Shown here: positions 1 to 6,999 of the stretch, one piece after another
Numbering within the stretch: the stretch's first letter is position 1
How the letters are laid out: each line of letters starts with the position of its first letter
Assembly (NCBI RefSeq): GCF_000152905.1
Contig: NZ_AAMY01000013.1
Coordinates: forward strand, 48,813 to 112,812
Direction of reading: 5' to 3'
Length of the DNA: 64,000 nucleotides
DNA from: Nitrobacter sp. Nb-311A
GTDB lineage: Bacteria > Pseudomonadota > Alphaproteobacteria > Rhizobiales > Xanthobacteraceae
Notes under the pieces: model-generated
The model's input: the letters and a program-made list of their open reading frames with translations, nothing else
Databases searched by the model: none
Told to the model about the DNA's origin: nothing
Position numbers and translations under genes: made by a program

Positions 1-383
1 TGCCGGATTGCTGGCAGGAAGAAAATCGCCGTGTTGATGGCGAAGCCGATGCCCCAGAGGATAGACCGCAGCGTCGGACGGTCGCCGATATAGGTCACGA
101 CGTAGGCGGCGCGGACGATCAGGAACAGGATCGCCAGCTCGTCGATCAGACGCTGGGGCGCATCGCGAAACTCCGCAAGCAGAACGGCGGCGGCAAAAAA
201 CGGAAAAGCTTCGATGCCGTTCAGGTGCGCTCCGAGCGCGCGCGCACGCAGCGGATGGTCGTAGAATCCGGGATCGCGCGGCCGGGCGTTGTCGAAGCGG
301 GGAGACCCCAGCGCCTTGAACGGGACGATCGTCAGCAGATACAGAATGACCGCCCCGAAGACACACCATTCCGCGACCGTCAT
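1..383 (-). CDS. MAPEG family membrane protein (3' end outside window)
   Basis: Reading the minus strand from the ATG at 383-381 gives an open frame that continues past position 1, so only about 127 N-terminal codons are visible. The start is supported by an AAGGGA ribosome site a few bases upstream. The translation begins MTVAEWCVFGAVILYLLTIV, a membrane segment, followed by a short polar loop with RARALGAHLNGIEAFPFFAA and further hydrophobic helices. The order helix, then R/A..H.N..E.FP.F motif, then helix is typical of small MAPEG (eicosanoid and glutathione metabolism) membrane proteins, which in bacteria are of uncertain function. The family call rests on motif recognition only. It is divergent from hemH, with less than 90 bp between the two starts, so they may share a promoter region. 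Confidence 0.75.
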   Translation of the reverse strand, partial: MTVAEWCVFGAVILYLLTIVPFKALGSPRFDNARPRDPGFYDHPLRARALGAHLNGIEAFPFFAAAVLLAEFRDAPQRLIDELAILFLIVRAAYVVTYIGDRPTLRSILWGIGFAINTAIFFLPAIR

Positions 384-470
384 GCCAAATCCCTTCGCGG
401 TCGGTATTGCGGCGGCATCGGCAGATGCGCGGGCTTGACAAGAACGGGCCGGCGCGCGAATCCAGGTGGC

Positions 471-1508
471 ATGACGGTCGTTATTCCTATCGGCAAGGCC
501 GGGACCGCCGCCGGTGCTCCGCGCGAGCGCGTTGGTGTTTTGCTCGTCAATCTAGGCACCCCTGATACCGCCGATGCCCGCGGTGTGCGGGCGTATCTGA
601 AGGAATTTCTGTCGGATCCACGCGTCATCGAGAAGCAGGGCCTGGGTTGGAAGCTGGTGCTGAACGGCATCATCCTGAATACTCGCCCGCGCCGCAAGGC
701 GCTCGACTACCTCAAGATCTGGAACACCGAGCGCAACGAGTCGCCAATCAAGACCATTACGCGCGCGCAGTCCGACAAGCTCGCAGCCACAGTCGCCGAC
801 CACGAGCATATCGTCGTCGACTGGGCAATGCGTTATGGCAATCCGTCGATGCGCTCGCGCATCGCGGCGCTGGCGGCCCAGGGCTGCGACAGGCTCCTGG
901 TGGTGCCGCTCTATCCGCAATATTCAGCGACGACATCCGCCACCGTATGTGACGAGGCATTCCGCATTCTCAGCGAGATGCGCGCCCAGCCGACGCTGCG
1001 AGTGACGCCGCCATATTATGACGATCCCGCCTATATCGAGGCGCTGGCAGTTTCAATCGAGACGCATCTCGCCTCGCTCTCCTTCACGCCTGAAGTGATC
1101 ATGGCGTCTTTCCACGGCATGCCGCAGGCCTATATCGAAAAGGGCGATCCCTATCAGGCGCAATGCGTCGCCACTACTCAAGCCCTGCGCAAGCGGATGG
1201 GGCTTGATGCGTCGAAATTGATGCTGACGTTTCAGTCGCGCTTCGGTTTCGATGAGTGGCTGCAGCCCTACACCGATAAGACCGTCGAAAAACTGGCAAA
1301 GGAGGGCGTGAAGCGGCTGGCCATCGTCACGCCGGGCTTTTCGGCCGATTGTCTGGAGACGCTGGAGGAAATCGCGCAGGAGAATGCGGAGATCTTTCGC
1401 CACAACGGCGGCCAGGAGTTCAGCGCGATTCCCTGCCTGAACGACAGCGATCCGGGTATGGAAGTGATCCGGACGCTGGTGCTGCGCGAGCTTAAGGGCT
1501 GGATATAG
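471..1508 (+). CDS. hemH: Ferrochelatase
   Basis: Inserts Fe(II) into protoporphyrin IX, the last step of protoheme synthesis, at the cytoplasmic membrane face. The 345-residue product has the family landmarks in order: VGVLLVNLGTPD near the N-terminus, VVPLYPQYS about one third in, SFHGMP with the catalytic His, LTFQSRFG, and VTPGFSADCLETLEEI with the conserved Glu late in the protein. The reading frame is open further upstream to 225, but that extension is low-complexity and unlike ferrochelatase; the ATG at 471 is preceded by an AGGTGG ribosome site and gives the usual alphaproteobacterial length. It is divergent from the MAPEG gene. An intergenic repeat begins directly after the stop codon. 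Confidence 0.95.
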   Translation: MTVVIPIGKAGTAAGAPRERVGVLLVNLGTPDTADARGVRAYLKEFLSDPRVIEKQGLGWKLVLNGIILNTRPRRKALDYLKIWNTERNESPIKTITRAQSDKLAATVADHEHIVVDWAMRYGNPSMRSRIAALAAQGCDRLLVVPLYPQYSATTSATVCDEAFRILSEMRAQPTLRVTPPYYDDPAYIEALAVSIETHLASLSFTPEVIMASFHGMPQAYIEKGDPYQAQCVATTQALRKRMGLDASKLMLTFQSRFGFDEWLQPYTDKTVEKLAKEGVKRLAIVTPGFSADCLETLEEIAQENAEIFRHNGGQEFSAIPCLNDSDPGMEVIRTLVLRELKGWI

Positions 1509-1572
1509 AGCGTTTCCGAGCGAAGTGGAATCTGGTTCGCGCAAGGAAAACGCGTCGAATTGAAAAGATATT
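1509..1572 (+). repeat. Intergenic repeat family A, copy 1 (degenerate)
   Basis: The stretch starting AGCGTTTCCGAGCGAAGTGG and running on through GTTCGCGCAAGGAAAACGCG is a diverged copy of the element seen at 4269-4370, 14309-14370 and, inverted, at 41404-41530. It lies immediately after the hemH stop codon. Copies share an AGCGTTTTCGAGCGA-like head and a GTTCGCGT-AAGAAAACGCG-like core. Confidence 0.6.
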
Positions 1573-1710
1573 CTAGGTGTCTCGCTTCCGGTCGATCGAA
1601 CCTTACCTCTTCCGGTGGCGACTAACCGGCGGTTCACAATCTTGTATTATACGGAAGGCGGCGAACGCATCGCGTTCCTGAAGGGGACGGTGCCTCGCAG
1701 GGAGAGTTTT

Positions 1711-2709
1711 ATGACCGGGTTCGATATTTTTGCGATTGCTTTTGTGGGACTCGTGATCCTGACGCTGCTAGCCGGCGTCAAGACCGTGCCGCAAGGCCAC
1801 GACTGGACCATCGAGCGGTTCGGCAAGTACACACGGACGCTCGACCCCGGCCTCAATCTCATCATTCCCTATATCGACCGCGTTGGCCGCAAGGTCAACA
1901 TGATGGAGCAGGTGATCGAAATTCCGCAGCAGGAGGTCATCACCAAGGACAACGCGACGGTCACGGTGGACGGCGTCGCCTTCTATCAGGTGTTTGATGC
2001 GGCCAAGGCGAGCTACGAGGTGGCGAATCTCAACCAGTCCATCGTGACGCTGACAATGACCAATATCCGCTCGGTCATGGGCGCGATGGATCTCGACCAG
2101 GTGCTGTCGCATCGTGACGAGATCAACGAGCGGCTGCTTCGTGTTGTGGATGCCGCGGTGACTCCGTGGGGTCTGAAGGTCAACCGCATCGAGATCAAGG
2201 ACATCGTACCGCCTGCCGACCTCGTGCAGGCGATGGGCCGGCAGATGAAGGCCGAGCGCGACAAACGCGCCGACATCCTTCAGGCCGAAGGCCAGCGACA
2301 GTCGGCGATTCTCAAGGCCGAGGGTCAGAAACAGTCGCAGATTCTCGAAGCCGAAGGCCGAAAGGAGGCCGCCTTCCGTGATGCCGAGGCCCGCGAACGG
2401 TCCGCGGAGGCCGAGGCCAAGGCGACGCGCATGGTGAGCGAGGCGATCGCGAAAGGCGATGTGGCGTCACTCAACTACTTCATCGCTGATAAATACATCA
2501 AGGCGTTCGGTCAGCTTGCGAACTCGCCAAACCAGAAGGTCGTGCTGCTGCCGATGGAAGCCACCAGCATGCTGGCGTCGCTGGCCGGCATTGGCGAGAT
2601 CGCCAAGGCCACCTTCGGCGACAATGCGGCGCCTGCTGCAGCCGCGCGACGGGGAGCAGTGCCGAATGTCGGCACTCCTGTGCCGCCGCCGATGCCGCCG
2701 CAAGGATAG
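1711..2709 (+). CDS. SPFH/Band 7 (stomatin/QmcA-like) membrane protein
   Basis: A 332-residue protein with one N-terminal membrane helix ([20 protein letters not shown]), then the Band 7 domain starting [18 protein letters not shown] and containing [20 protein letters not shown], then a long Ala/Glu/Lys-rich coiled coil ([20 protein letters not shown] and following), and a Pro/Ala-rich tail. This is the QmcA/paraslipin layout; such proteins organise membrane microdomains and support protease or transporter quality control. The ATG at 1711 follows a GGAGAG ribosome site; an upstream in-frame extension to 1615 is not credible. It is followed 23 bp later by an NfeD-family gene, the conserved partner of this class, so the two are almost certainly an operon. 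A precise substrate cannot be named from sequence. Confidence 0.9.
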   Translation: MTGFDIFAIAFVGLVILTLLAGVKTVPQGHDWTIERFGKYTRTLDPGLNLIIPYIDRVGRKVNMMEQVIEIPQQEVITKDNATVTVDGVAFYQVFDAAKASYEVANLNQSIVTLTMTNIRSVMGAMDLDQVLSHRDEINERLLRVVDAAVTPWGLKVNRIEIKDIVPPADLVQAMGRQMKAERDKRADILQAEGQRQSAILKAEGQKQSQILEAEGRKEAAFRDAEARERSAEAEAKATRMVSEAIAKGDVASLNYFIADKYIKAFGQLANSPNQKVVLLPMEATSMLASLAGIGEIAKATFGDNAAPAAAARRGAVPNVGTPVPPPMPPQG

Positions 2710-2732
2710 ATCGTCGGGCGAGGGAGGGTTTT

Positions 2733-3179
2733 ATGGCGGACCTGTTCGCGTCGCTCGGAAACTGGAACTGGCTGATCCTTGGCCTCGTTCTGGTGGGTCT
2801 TGAACTGCTGACGCCGGGTGTGTTCCTGTTCTGGCTCGGACTGGCCGCGTTCCTGGTCGGCGGGCTGTCGTTCGTGGTGGATTCAACGTGGCAAACGCAG
2901 CTCCTGATGTTTGCCGTGTTCGCCGCTGCCGCTGTGCCGTTCTGGCGTCGGATGGCGCGCTCGAAGGCGAGCGCCGGCGACAGTCCGTTTCTTAACAAGC
3001 GCGCTCACGCGCTGGTCGGGCGCGTGTTCACGCTAGAGAAGCCGATCGTGGATGGAGCGGGCACGGTGCGGATCGACGATACGATCTGGCGGATCGAAGG
3101 ACCGGATGCGCCGGCCGGCAGCCGGGTGAAAATTGTGAAGGCGGACGGCGCGAGCCTGACCGTGGCTGCGGCGCCGTAG
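2733..3179 (+). CDS. NfeD-family membrane protein
   Basis: A 148-residue protein with two or three N-terminal hydrophobic helices (WLILGLVLVGLELLTPGVFL, then FWLGLAAFLVGGLSFVV, then LLMFAVFAAAAVPFW) and a soluble C-terminal part (about residues 80-148) that fits the OB-fold of short NfeD proteins (HALVGRVFTLEKPIVDGAGT, then VRIDDTIWRIEG). The family partners with SPFH proteins such as the one immediately upstream; together they are thought to act in membrane quality control. A GGGAGG ribosome site precedes the ATG. A stem-loop in the short gap to the convergent kdsD-like gene probably ends transcription. Confidence 0.9.
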   Translation: MADLFASLGNWNWLILGLVLVGLELLTPGVFLFWLGLAAFLVGGLSFVVDSTWQTQLLMFAVFAAAAVPFWRRMARSKASAGDSPFLNKRAHALVGRVFTLEKPIVDGAGTVRIDDTIWRIEGPDAPAGSRVKIVKADGASLTVAAAP

Positions 3180-3191
3180 CGCGCATCGGAT

Positions 3192-3220
3192 CTCGCGGGA
3201 TGCTCGACGCGACCCGCGAG
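3192..3220. terminator. Stem-loop between convergent genes
   Basis: CTCGCGGG (3192-3199) pairs perfectly with CCCGCGAG (3213-3220) around a 13-base loop, in the 63-bp gap between the nfeD-like and kdsD-like genes that face each other. No strong T-run follows on the plus strand, so it is a weak or factor-assisted terminator at best. Confidence 0.45.
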
Positions 3221-3242
3221 GGTCTCTCCTTCGTTTGAACGA

Positions 3243-4256
3243 TCAGGCCACGCCCGCGCGCAGCAGATCGTGAAAATGAATGACGCCGACGAGCTTGTTA
3301 TTGTCGGCGACCAGAAGCTGCGTTTTCTTCGTGGTGTTGAGCAAGTCCAGGACCTCGCCGACGAGTTGATCCGGCCGCACAGTGATCGGGGTGCGCGTCA
3401 TGACATCCTCGACCTTCAACGAGAGCAAATCGGGACTCATGCGGCGGCGCAGGTCGCCGTCCGTGATGATGCCCGCGAGCGTGCCATTGTCATCAACGAT
3501 GGCAACGCAACCAAAAGTCTTCGCCGTCATCTCGGCAATGGCCTGTGACATCAGCGTCCCCAACAGCGCCACGGGCAATGCATCGCCCTTGTGCATGATG
3601 TCGCGCGTTTGTTTAAGCATCGCGCCGAGCTTGCCGCCGGGATGAAGCATGCTGAAATCGGTCGAGGTGAAGCCGCGGCCTTCAAGAAGCGCGACGGCTA
3701 ATGCATCGCCGAGCGCGAGGAGCATGAGCGTCGAGGTTGTCGGCGCGAGGTTGTGCGGACAGGCCTCGCGCGCCTTCGGCAGCGTTAGCACAAGATCGGC
3801 GGCGCTGCCGAGCGTGGAATCGCGTTCGGCGGTCATGGCGATCAGGGGGATACGAAAGCGTTTGGCATAGGTGATGAGGTTCTTCATCTCCGGCTGCTCG
3901 CCCGACCAGGACAGCGCCATGATGACGTCATCGGGAGTGATCATGCCCAGATCGCCGTGACTGGCTTCCGCCGCATGGACGAAGAAGGCAGGCGTTCCGG
4001 TCGAGGCGAAAGTCGCGGCGATCTTGCGACCAATGTGGCCGGACTTGCCGAGGCCGGTAACGATCAGCCGCCCTTTGGCGTTGCGGATCAGGTCCGTTGC
4101 AACAGCGAATGCGGAACCGAGATCGGATTTGAGCGCTGCGGCAAGCGCCGACACCCCGCCAGCCTCCGCCTCGAAGGTCCGCAATGCGGACTCGATCGCG
4201 GCATTGGCCTGATCGGTCATGGCGGATGTCACTGTGGGTGATTCAAATGAAGTCAT
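3243..4256 (-). CDS. kdsD: KpsF/GutQ-type arabinose-5-phosphate isomerase
   Basis: Interconverts ribulose-5-phosphate and arabinose-5-phosphate, the first step toward KDO for lipopolysaccharide. The 337-residue protein carries a SIS sugar-isomerase domain (about residues 40-180; GRLIVTGLGKSGHIGRKIAA, then STGTPAFFVHAAEASHGDLG) followed by two CBS domains (about 205-260 and 270-335; VAIVDDNGTLAGIITDGDLR and QLLVADNNKLVGVIHFHDLL). This SIS+CBS+CBS order and length match KdsD/KpsF proteins. The ATG at 4256 follows a GGAACC sequence; a second in-frame ATG at 4220 is possible because the first 12 residues are poorly conserved in character. Upstream lies intergenic repeat copy 2. Confidence 0.9.
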   Translation of the reverse strand: MTSFESPTVTSAMTDQANAAIESALRTFEAEAGGVSALAAALKSDLGSAFAVATDLIRNAKGRLIVTGLGKSGHIGRKIAATFASTGTPAFFVHAAEASHGDLGMITPDDVIMALSWSGEQPEMKNLITYAKRFRIPLIAMTAERDSTLGSAADLVLTLPKAREACPHNLAPTTSTLMLLALGDALAVALLEGRGFTSTDFSMLHPGGKLGAMLKQTRDIMHKGDALPVALLGTLMSQAIAEMTAKTFGCVAIVDDNGTLAGIITDGDLRRRMSPDLLSLKVEDVMTRTPITVRPDQLVGEVLDLLNTTKKTQLLVADNNKLVGVIHFHDLLRAGVA

Positions 4257-4268
4257 GCTGGTTCCACG

Positions 4269-4370
4269 CTATAGCGTTTTCGAGCGATGTGGATAGCGGT
4301 TCGCGTAAAGAAAACGCGTCAAATCAAGATCTGAGAGCCCCGCTTCTGGTTCCGTCAGAAGCGAAAAGGC
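4269..4370 (+). repeat. Intergenic repeat family A, copy 2, with hairpin
   Basis: Starts CTATAGCGTTTTCGAGCGA, continues through GGTTCGCGTAAAGAAAACGC, and ends with a perfect hairpin: CGCTTCTG (4341-4348) and CAGAAGCG (4356-4363) around GTTCCGT. The same head, core and hairpin occur in reverse orientation at 41404-41530. It lies upstream of kdsD-like (minus) and the beta-barrel gene (plus). Confidence 0.7.
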
Positions 4371-4543
4371 TTTGAGACGCGACGCCACGTTCGGATGGTT
4401 GTGCTTAGCACGCCTGCTTGCGCGATGCGATGCAGGTTCGCGTTCTCAACGGCCCGTTAACCATAATTGTTTTACCTCCATTAACGATAGCCCGCCCCTT
4501 CGGGCGAGCTTTGCAGTATGTTTTGCTTGGAGTTTTCGGGATC

Positions 4544-6235
4544 GTGTCTTCCGGTCCAGCGACGGGCTTTTGCCAGCGCGCACCGACGTGGCGCGCGGCT
4601 TTGGTCTGCCTCGCCCTCATCGTTCCCGGATGCGCGACTGCTGAGGCCCAGACGCTTACCGGGGATGCCGTCACTCCGCTTCGGGGCGGATTTTTTCAGG
4701 CGCGGGAGTCCTCCTTGCGCCGGACCGATGATGCCGGCGGCGATTTAGCATCGGCATTCTCAACAACGGCTCCCTCCCGCATCGGCAGAATTCCCGCCTA
4801 CGACATCCCCGCCGCGACGGGTGCGGGCGATACCGGCTATGATTCGCTCAATCGCCGGCGCAAGAAGCCGAAGCTTTATCCCGGCGCGCCGAAACCGAAG
4901 CAGCCGCCGGGGCCGGGCAACTTCGTCGCCGTTCCGCCGCCACCGCCGTTATCGATTCCGCCGTCGTCGACCGCCAATACGACTCCGATTGCCCCGGCTA
5001 TGGCCGGGAGGGTCGAGGGGCAGCCACCGCGCCGCCGTCTCAAGCGCGATGACGATCCGTTCGGCGCCGTGGGCAATTACGTCGGCAGCTTTCTCGTCAG
5101 GTCGGCGGTCGAACTCTGGGGTGGCTACAACACCAATCCCGGTCGCTTCAATAGCCCGAAGGGCTCCGCGTTCTACATGGTGTCGCCCGAATTCGTGGCT
5201 GCGTCGGATTGGGAGCGGCACTCTCTTCTGGTTGATTTCCGCGGATCATTCACCGGCTTTGGCAGAACTTTCCCGCCGGGGGTCAATAATCCGGCTCAGT
5301 CGGTGGTGTCGGTCCCGACGAACGTGGATCGACCGGATTTCATCGGCAGGGCCGTGGGACGTCTCGACGTCAGGCGTGATACCCGCATAAATTCGGAGGT
5401 GCGGCTGCGGATCGGCACGGACAATCCCGGCAGCCCCAACGTCCAGGCCGGTCTGGCAAGGTATCCGATCTTCGCGACGACCGGTGGAACGGCCGGTATC
5501 GAACACGACATCAACCGGCTGCAGCTCTCGCTGCACGGATTCGCCGACCGCACCATGTATCAGGACTCGCAATTGACGGACGGCACATCGGCGACCAATG
5601 CGGACCGCAACTTCAACCAATACGGCGCCGTGACGCGCGCGAGCTATGATCTGATGCCGGGCCTCAAGCCCTTCGGCGAGGTCGAGGCTGACGCACGAGC
5701 GCGCGACACGCCGGTTGATCGCTTTGGCTTCCAGCGCGACTCCCGCGGCGGCTACGCCAAGGTCGGGACCAGCTTTGAATTGACGCGTTTGCTGATTGGC
5801 GAAGCCTCTATCGGCTATACCGCCCGGAACTATGCGGACCCGCGCCTGAACCAGTTGACCGGCTTGCTCACCAGCGGGTCGCTGGTTTGGTCCGCGACCG
5901 CGCTGACCACGGCAAAGTTCATCTCGGTGACTTTTGTCGATGAATCCTATGTACCCGGTGTCTCCGGCGTGCTGACACGTTCCCACACCATCGAGATCGA
6001 TCACGATTTTCGCCGCTGGCTGACCGGGATCGGCAGGTTCACCTATGCGACGCAGGAGTATCGGGATTCGATCCGCTCCGACGAGATATACTCGATCTCC
6101 GGCGATCTCATTTACAGGCTGAACCGCGAATTCCAGATCAAGGCGCAGGTGCGCCACGACGTGCTGAGTACGAACATTCCCGGCGCAAGTTCGGCGGCGA
6201 CCGTGGTGATGCTAGGCGTCCGGTTGCAGCGCTAG
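4544..6235 (+). CDS. Outer-membrane beta-barrel protein (BBP2-like)
   Basis: The mature part resembles the putative beta-barrel porin 2 family common in rhizobia: after a Pro-rich linker (about residues 100-170) it shows alternating aromatic/polar strands such as SAVELWGGYNTNPGR, FYMVSPEFVAASDWERHSLL and ending AATVVMLGVRLQR, a plausible last strand. The N-terminus contains a secretion signal (APTWRAALVCLALIVPGCAT, then AEAQ). The start is uncertain: the frame is open from 4418, but the upstream residues add a second hydrophobic stretch; a GTG at 4544 preceded by TTGGAG gives a simpler 563-residue precursor. Function, for example porin or polysaccharide-linked barrel, is unknown. Transcribed away from kdsD-like with a repeat in between. 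Confidence 0.7.
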   Translation: MSSGPATGFCQRAPTWRAALVCLALIVPGCATAEAQTLTGDAVTPLRGGFFQARESSLRRTDDAGGDLASAFSTTAPSRIGRIPAYDIPAATGAGDTGYDSLNRRRKKPKLYPGAPKPKQPPGPGNFVAVPPPPPLSIPPSSTANTTPIAPAMAGRVEGQPPRRRLKRDDDPFGAVGNYVGSFLVRSAVELWGGYNTNPGRFNSPKGSAFYMVSPEFVAASDWERHSLLVDFRGSFTGFGRTFPPGVNNPAQSVVSVPTNVDRPDFIGRAVGRLDVRRDTRINSEVRLRIGTDNPGSPNVQAGLARYPIFATTGGTAGIEHDINRLQLSLHGFADRTMYQDSQLTDGTSATNADRNFNQYGAVTRASYDLMPGLKPFGEVEADARARDTPVDRFGFQRDSRGGYAKVGTSFELTRLLIGEASIGYTARNYADPRLNQLTGLLTSGSLVWSATALTTAKFISVTFVDESYVPGVSGVLTRSHTIEIDHDFRRWLTGIGRFTYATQEYRDSIRSDEIYSISGDLIYRLNREFQIKAQVRHDVLSTNIPGASSAATVVMLGVRLQR

Positions 6236-6236
6236 A

Positions 6237-6249
6237 GAGCATGATCCCC
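6237..6249 (+). repeat. Partial copy of intergenic repeat family B
   Basis: GAGCATGATCCCC is identical to the first 13 bases of the palindromic element at 42184-42233. Only one arm is present here. It lies exactly at the point where homology of the FGGY kinase remnant (6250-6388, minus) ends. Confidence 0.5.
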
Positions 6250-6388
6250 TGTGCCCGGCATGGTCGGTTTCGGGGTGGGGGGTCGCAAACGGGACTTCGG
6301 CGCGCGCCAGCAGTCGACCGCCCGCGTCGAACACTCCTGCGCGCGCGCTGCTCGATCCGACATCCACCGCGATCACAAGATCTGCCAT
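6250..6388 (-). pseudogene. N-terminal remnant of an FGGY-family carbohydrate kinase
   Basis: From an ATG at 6388-6386 the minus strand reads MADLVIAVDVGSSSARAGVF, then DAGGRLLARAEVPF and PETDHAGH. This is the phosphate-1 motif and first strands of FGGY sugar kinases (xylulokinase/ribulokinase type), which normally exceed 450 residues. Recognisable sequence stops after about 45 codons, at a partial family-B repeat that abuts the stop of the convergent beta-barrel gene. No further kinase sequence follows, so the gene has lost roughly 90 percent of its length. It is a fossil rather than a working gene. The FGGY call is by motif recognition. Confidence 0.65.
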
Positions 6389-6525
6389 CAGGATCTAACG
6401 ATGAAGCGTAGCTGTCGTTGGCGGATTGATGATCGGGATCTGCGCCTTCCTCAAGGTTGCGGCAGTCAGAGTTGCAGGTCGGGTCGGCGTCGAGGTGAGT
6501 TGAAGAATGCCGAGTCGCGGCCGGG

Positions 6526-6936
6526 TCACCGAGTCTTGGCGTCCCTGTCCCGTTCCGCGCTTTTTTTCGGGTGCCGGATGTCGTTTCGTAGCGCCTCGAG
6601 CTCCTTGTGGACCGCGCTGGCGGCATCGCGTTCTATCTTGCGGTAACGAGCCACGAGGGAAACCCCGAACGGGGTCAAAACCGCGCCGCCGCCGTTCTTG
6701 CCGCCGGTCTGCCGCGCGACCGCTGCCTGCCGGCAGATGCGGTTTATTTCATCGACAAGATCCCACGCGCGCTTATAGGACATGTCCATGGCACGTCCGG
6801 CGGCCGAAATCGAGCCGCAAGTCTGTATGCTCTCGAGCAGTTGAATTTTTCCCGGCCCGATGCGGCCCTTGGGATCGAGATCGATACGTAGACTCAGCGA
6901 GGGCACTGATCTGTTGGATGAAGCCTGCATTCTCAT
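6526..6936 (-). CDS. ModE-like winged-helix transcriptional regulator, DNA-binding domain only
   Basis: About 136 residues. Residues ~15-90 match the N-terminal LysR-like helix-turn-helix of ModE: DPKGRIGPGKIQLLESIQTC, then GSISAAGRAMDMSYKRAWDL and LVDEINRICRQ, followed by GGKNGGGAVLTPFG. The molybdate-binding MOP/TOBE domain of full ModE is absent, as in the stand-alone ModE N-terminal regulators found in many proteobacteria, so the effector is unknown. The frame is open to a TTG at 6957, but ATG at 6936 is a better start. No molybdate transporter (modABC) is present next to it. It is divergent to nothing nearby and ends before the FGGY remnant. Confidence 0.8.
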   Translation of the reverse strand: MRMQASSNRSVPSLSLRIDLDPKGRIGPGKIQLLESIQTCGSISAAGRAMDMSYKRAWDLVDEINRICRQAAVARQTGGKNGGGAVLTPFGVSLVARYRKIERDAASAVHKELEALRNDIRHPKKSAERDRDAKTR

Positions 6937-6999
6937 GCTCGGTATTCCACGATCCAAGGCATATGGGAGACGGGACTATACATCATTCGATAATGAACG

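Noticed and set aside
225..470. Upstream in-frame extension of ferrochelatase
   Set aside because: It overlaps the MAPEG gene on the other strand, has no ferrochelatase character, and ATG 471 has a ribosome site and gives the normal length.
5246..6157. 303-codon minus-strand open frame
   Set aside because: Lies wholly antisense to the beta-barrel gene, without ribosome site or protein-like motifs.
6138..6626. 162-codon minus-strand open frame
   Set aside because: It runs across the FGGY remnant in another frame and overlaps the end of the beta-barrel gene; Arg/Pro/Ser-rich composition typical of GC-rich shadow frames.
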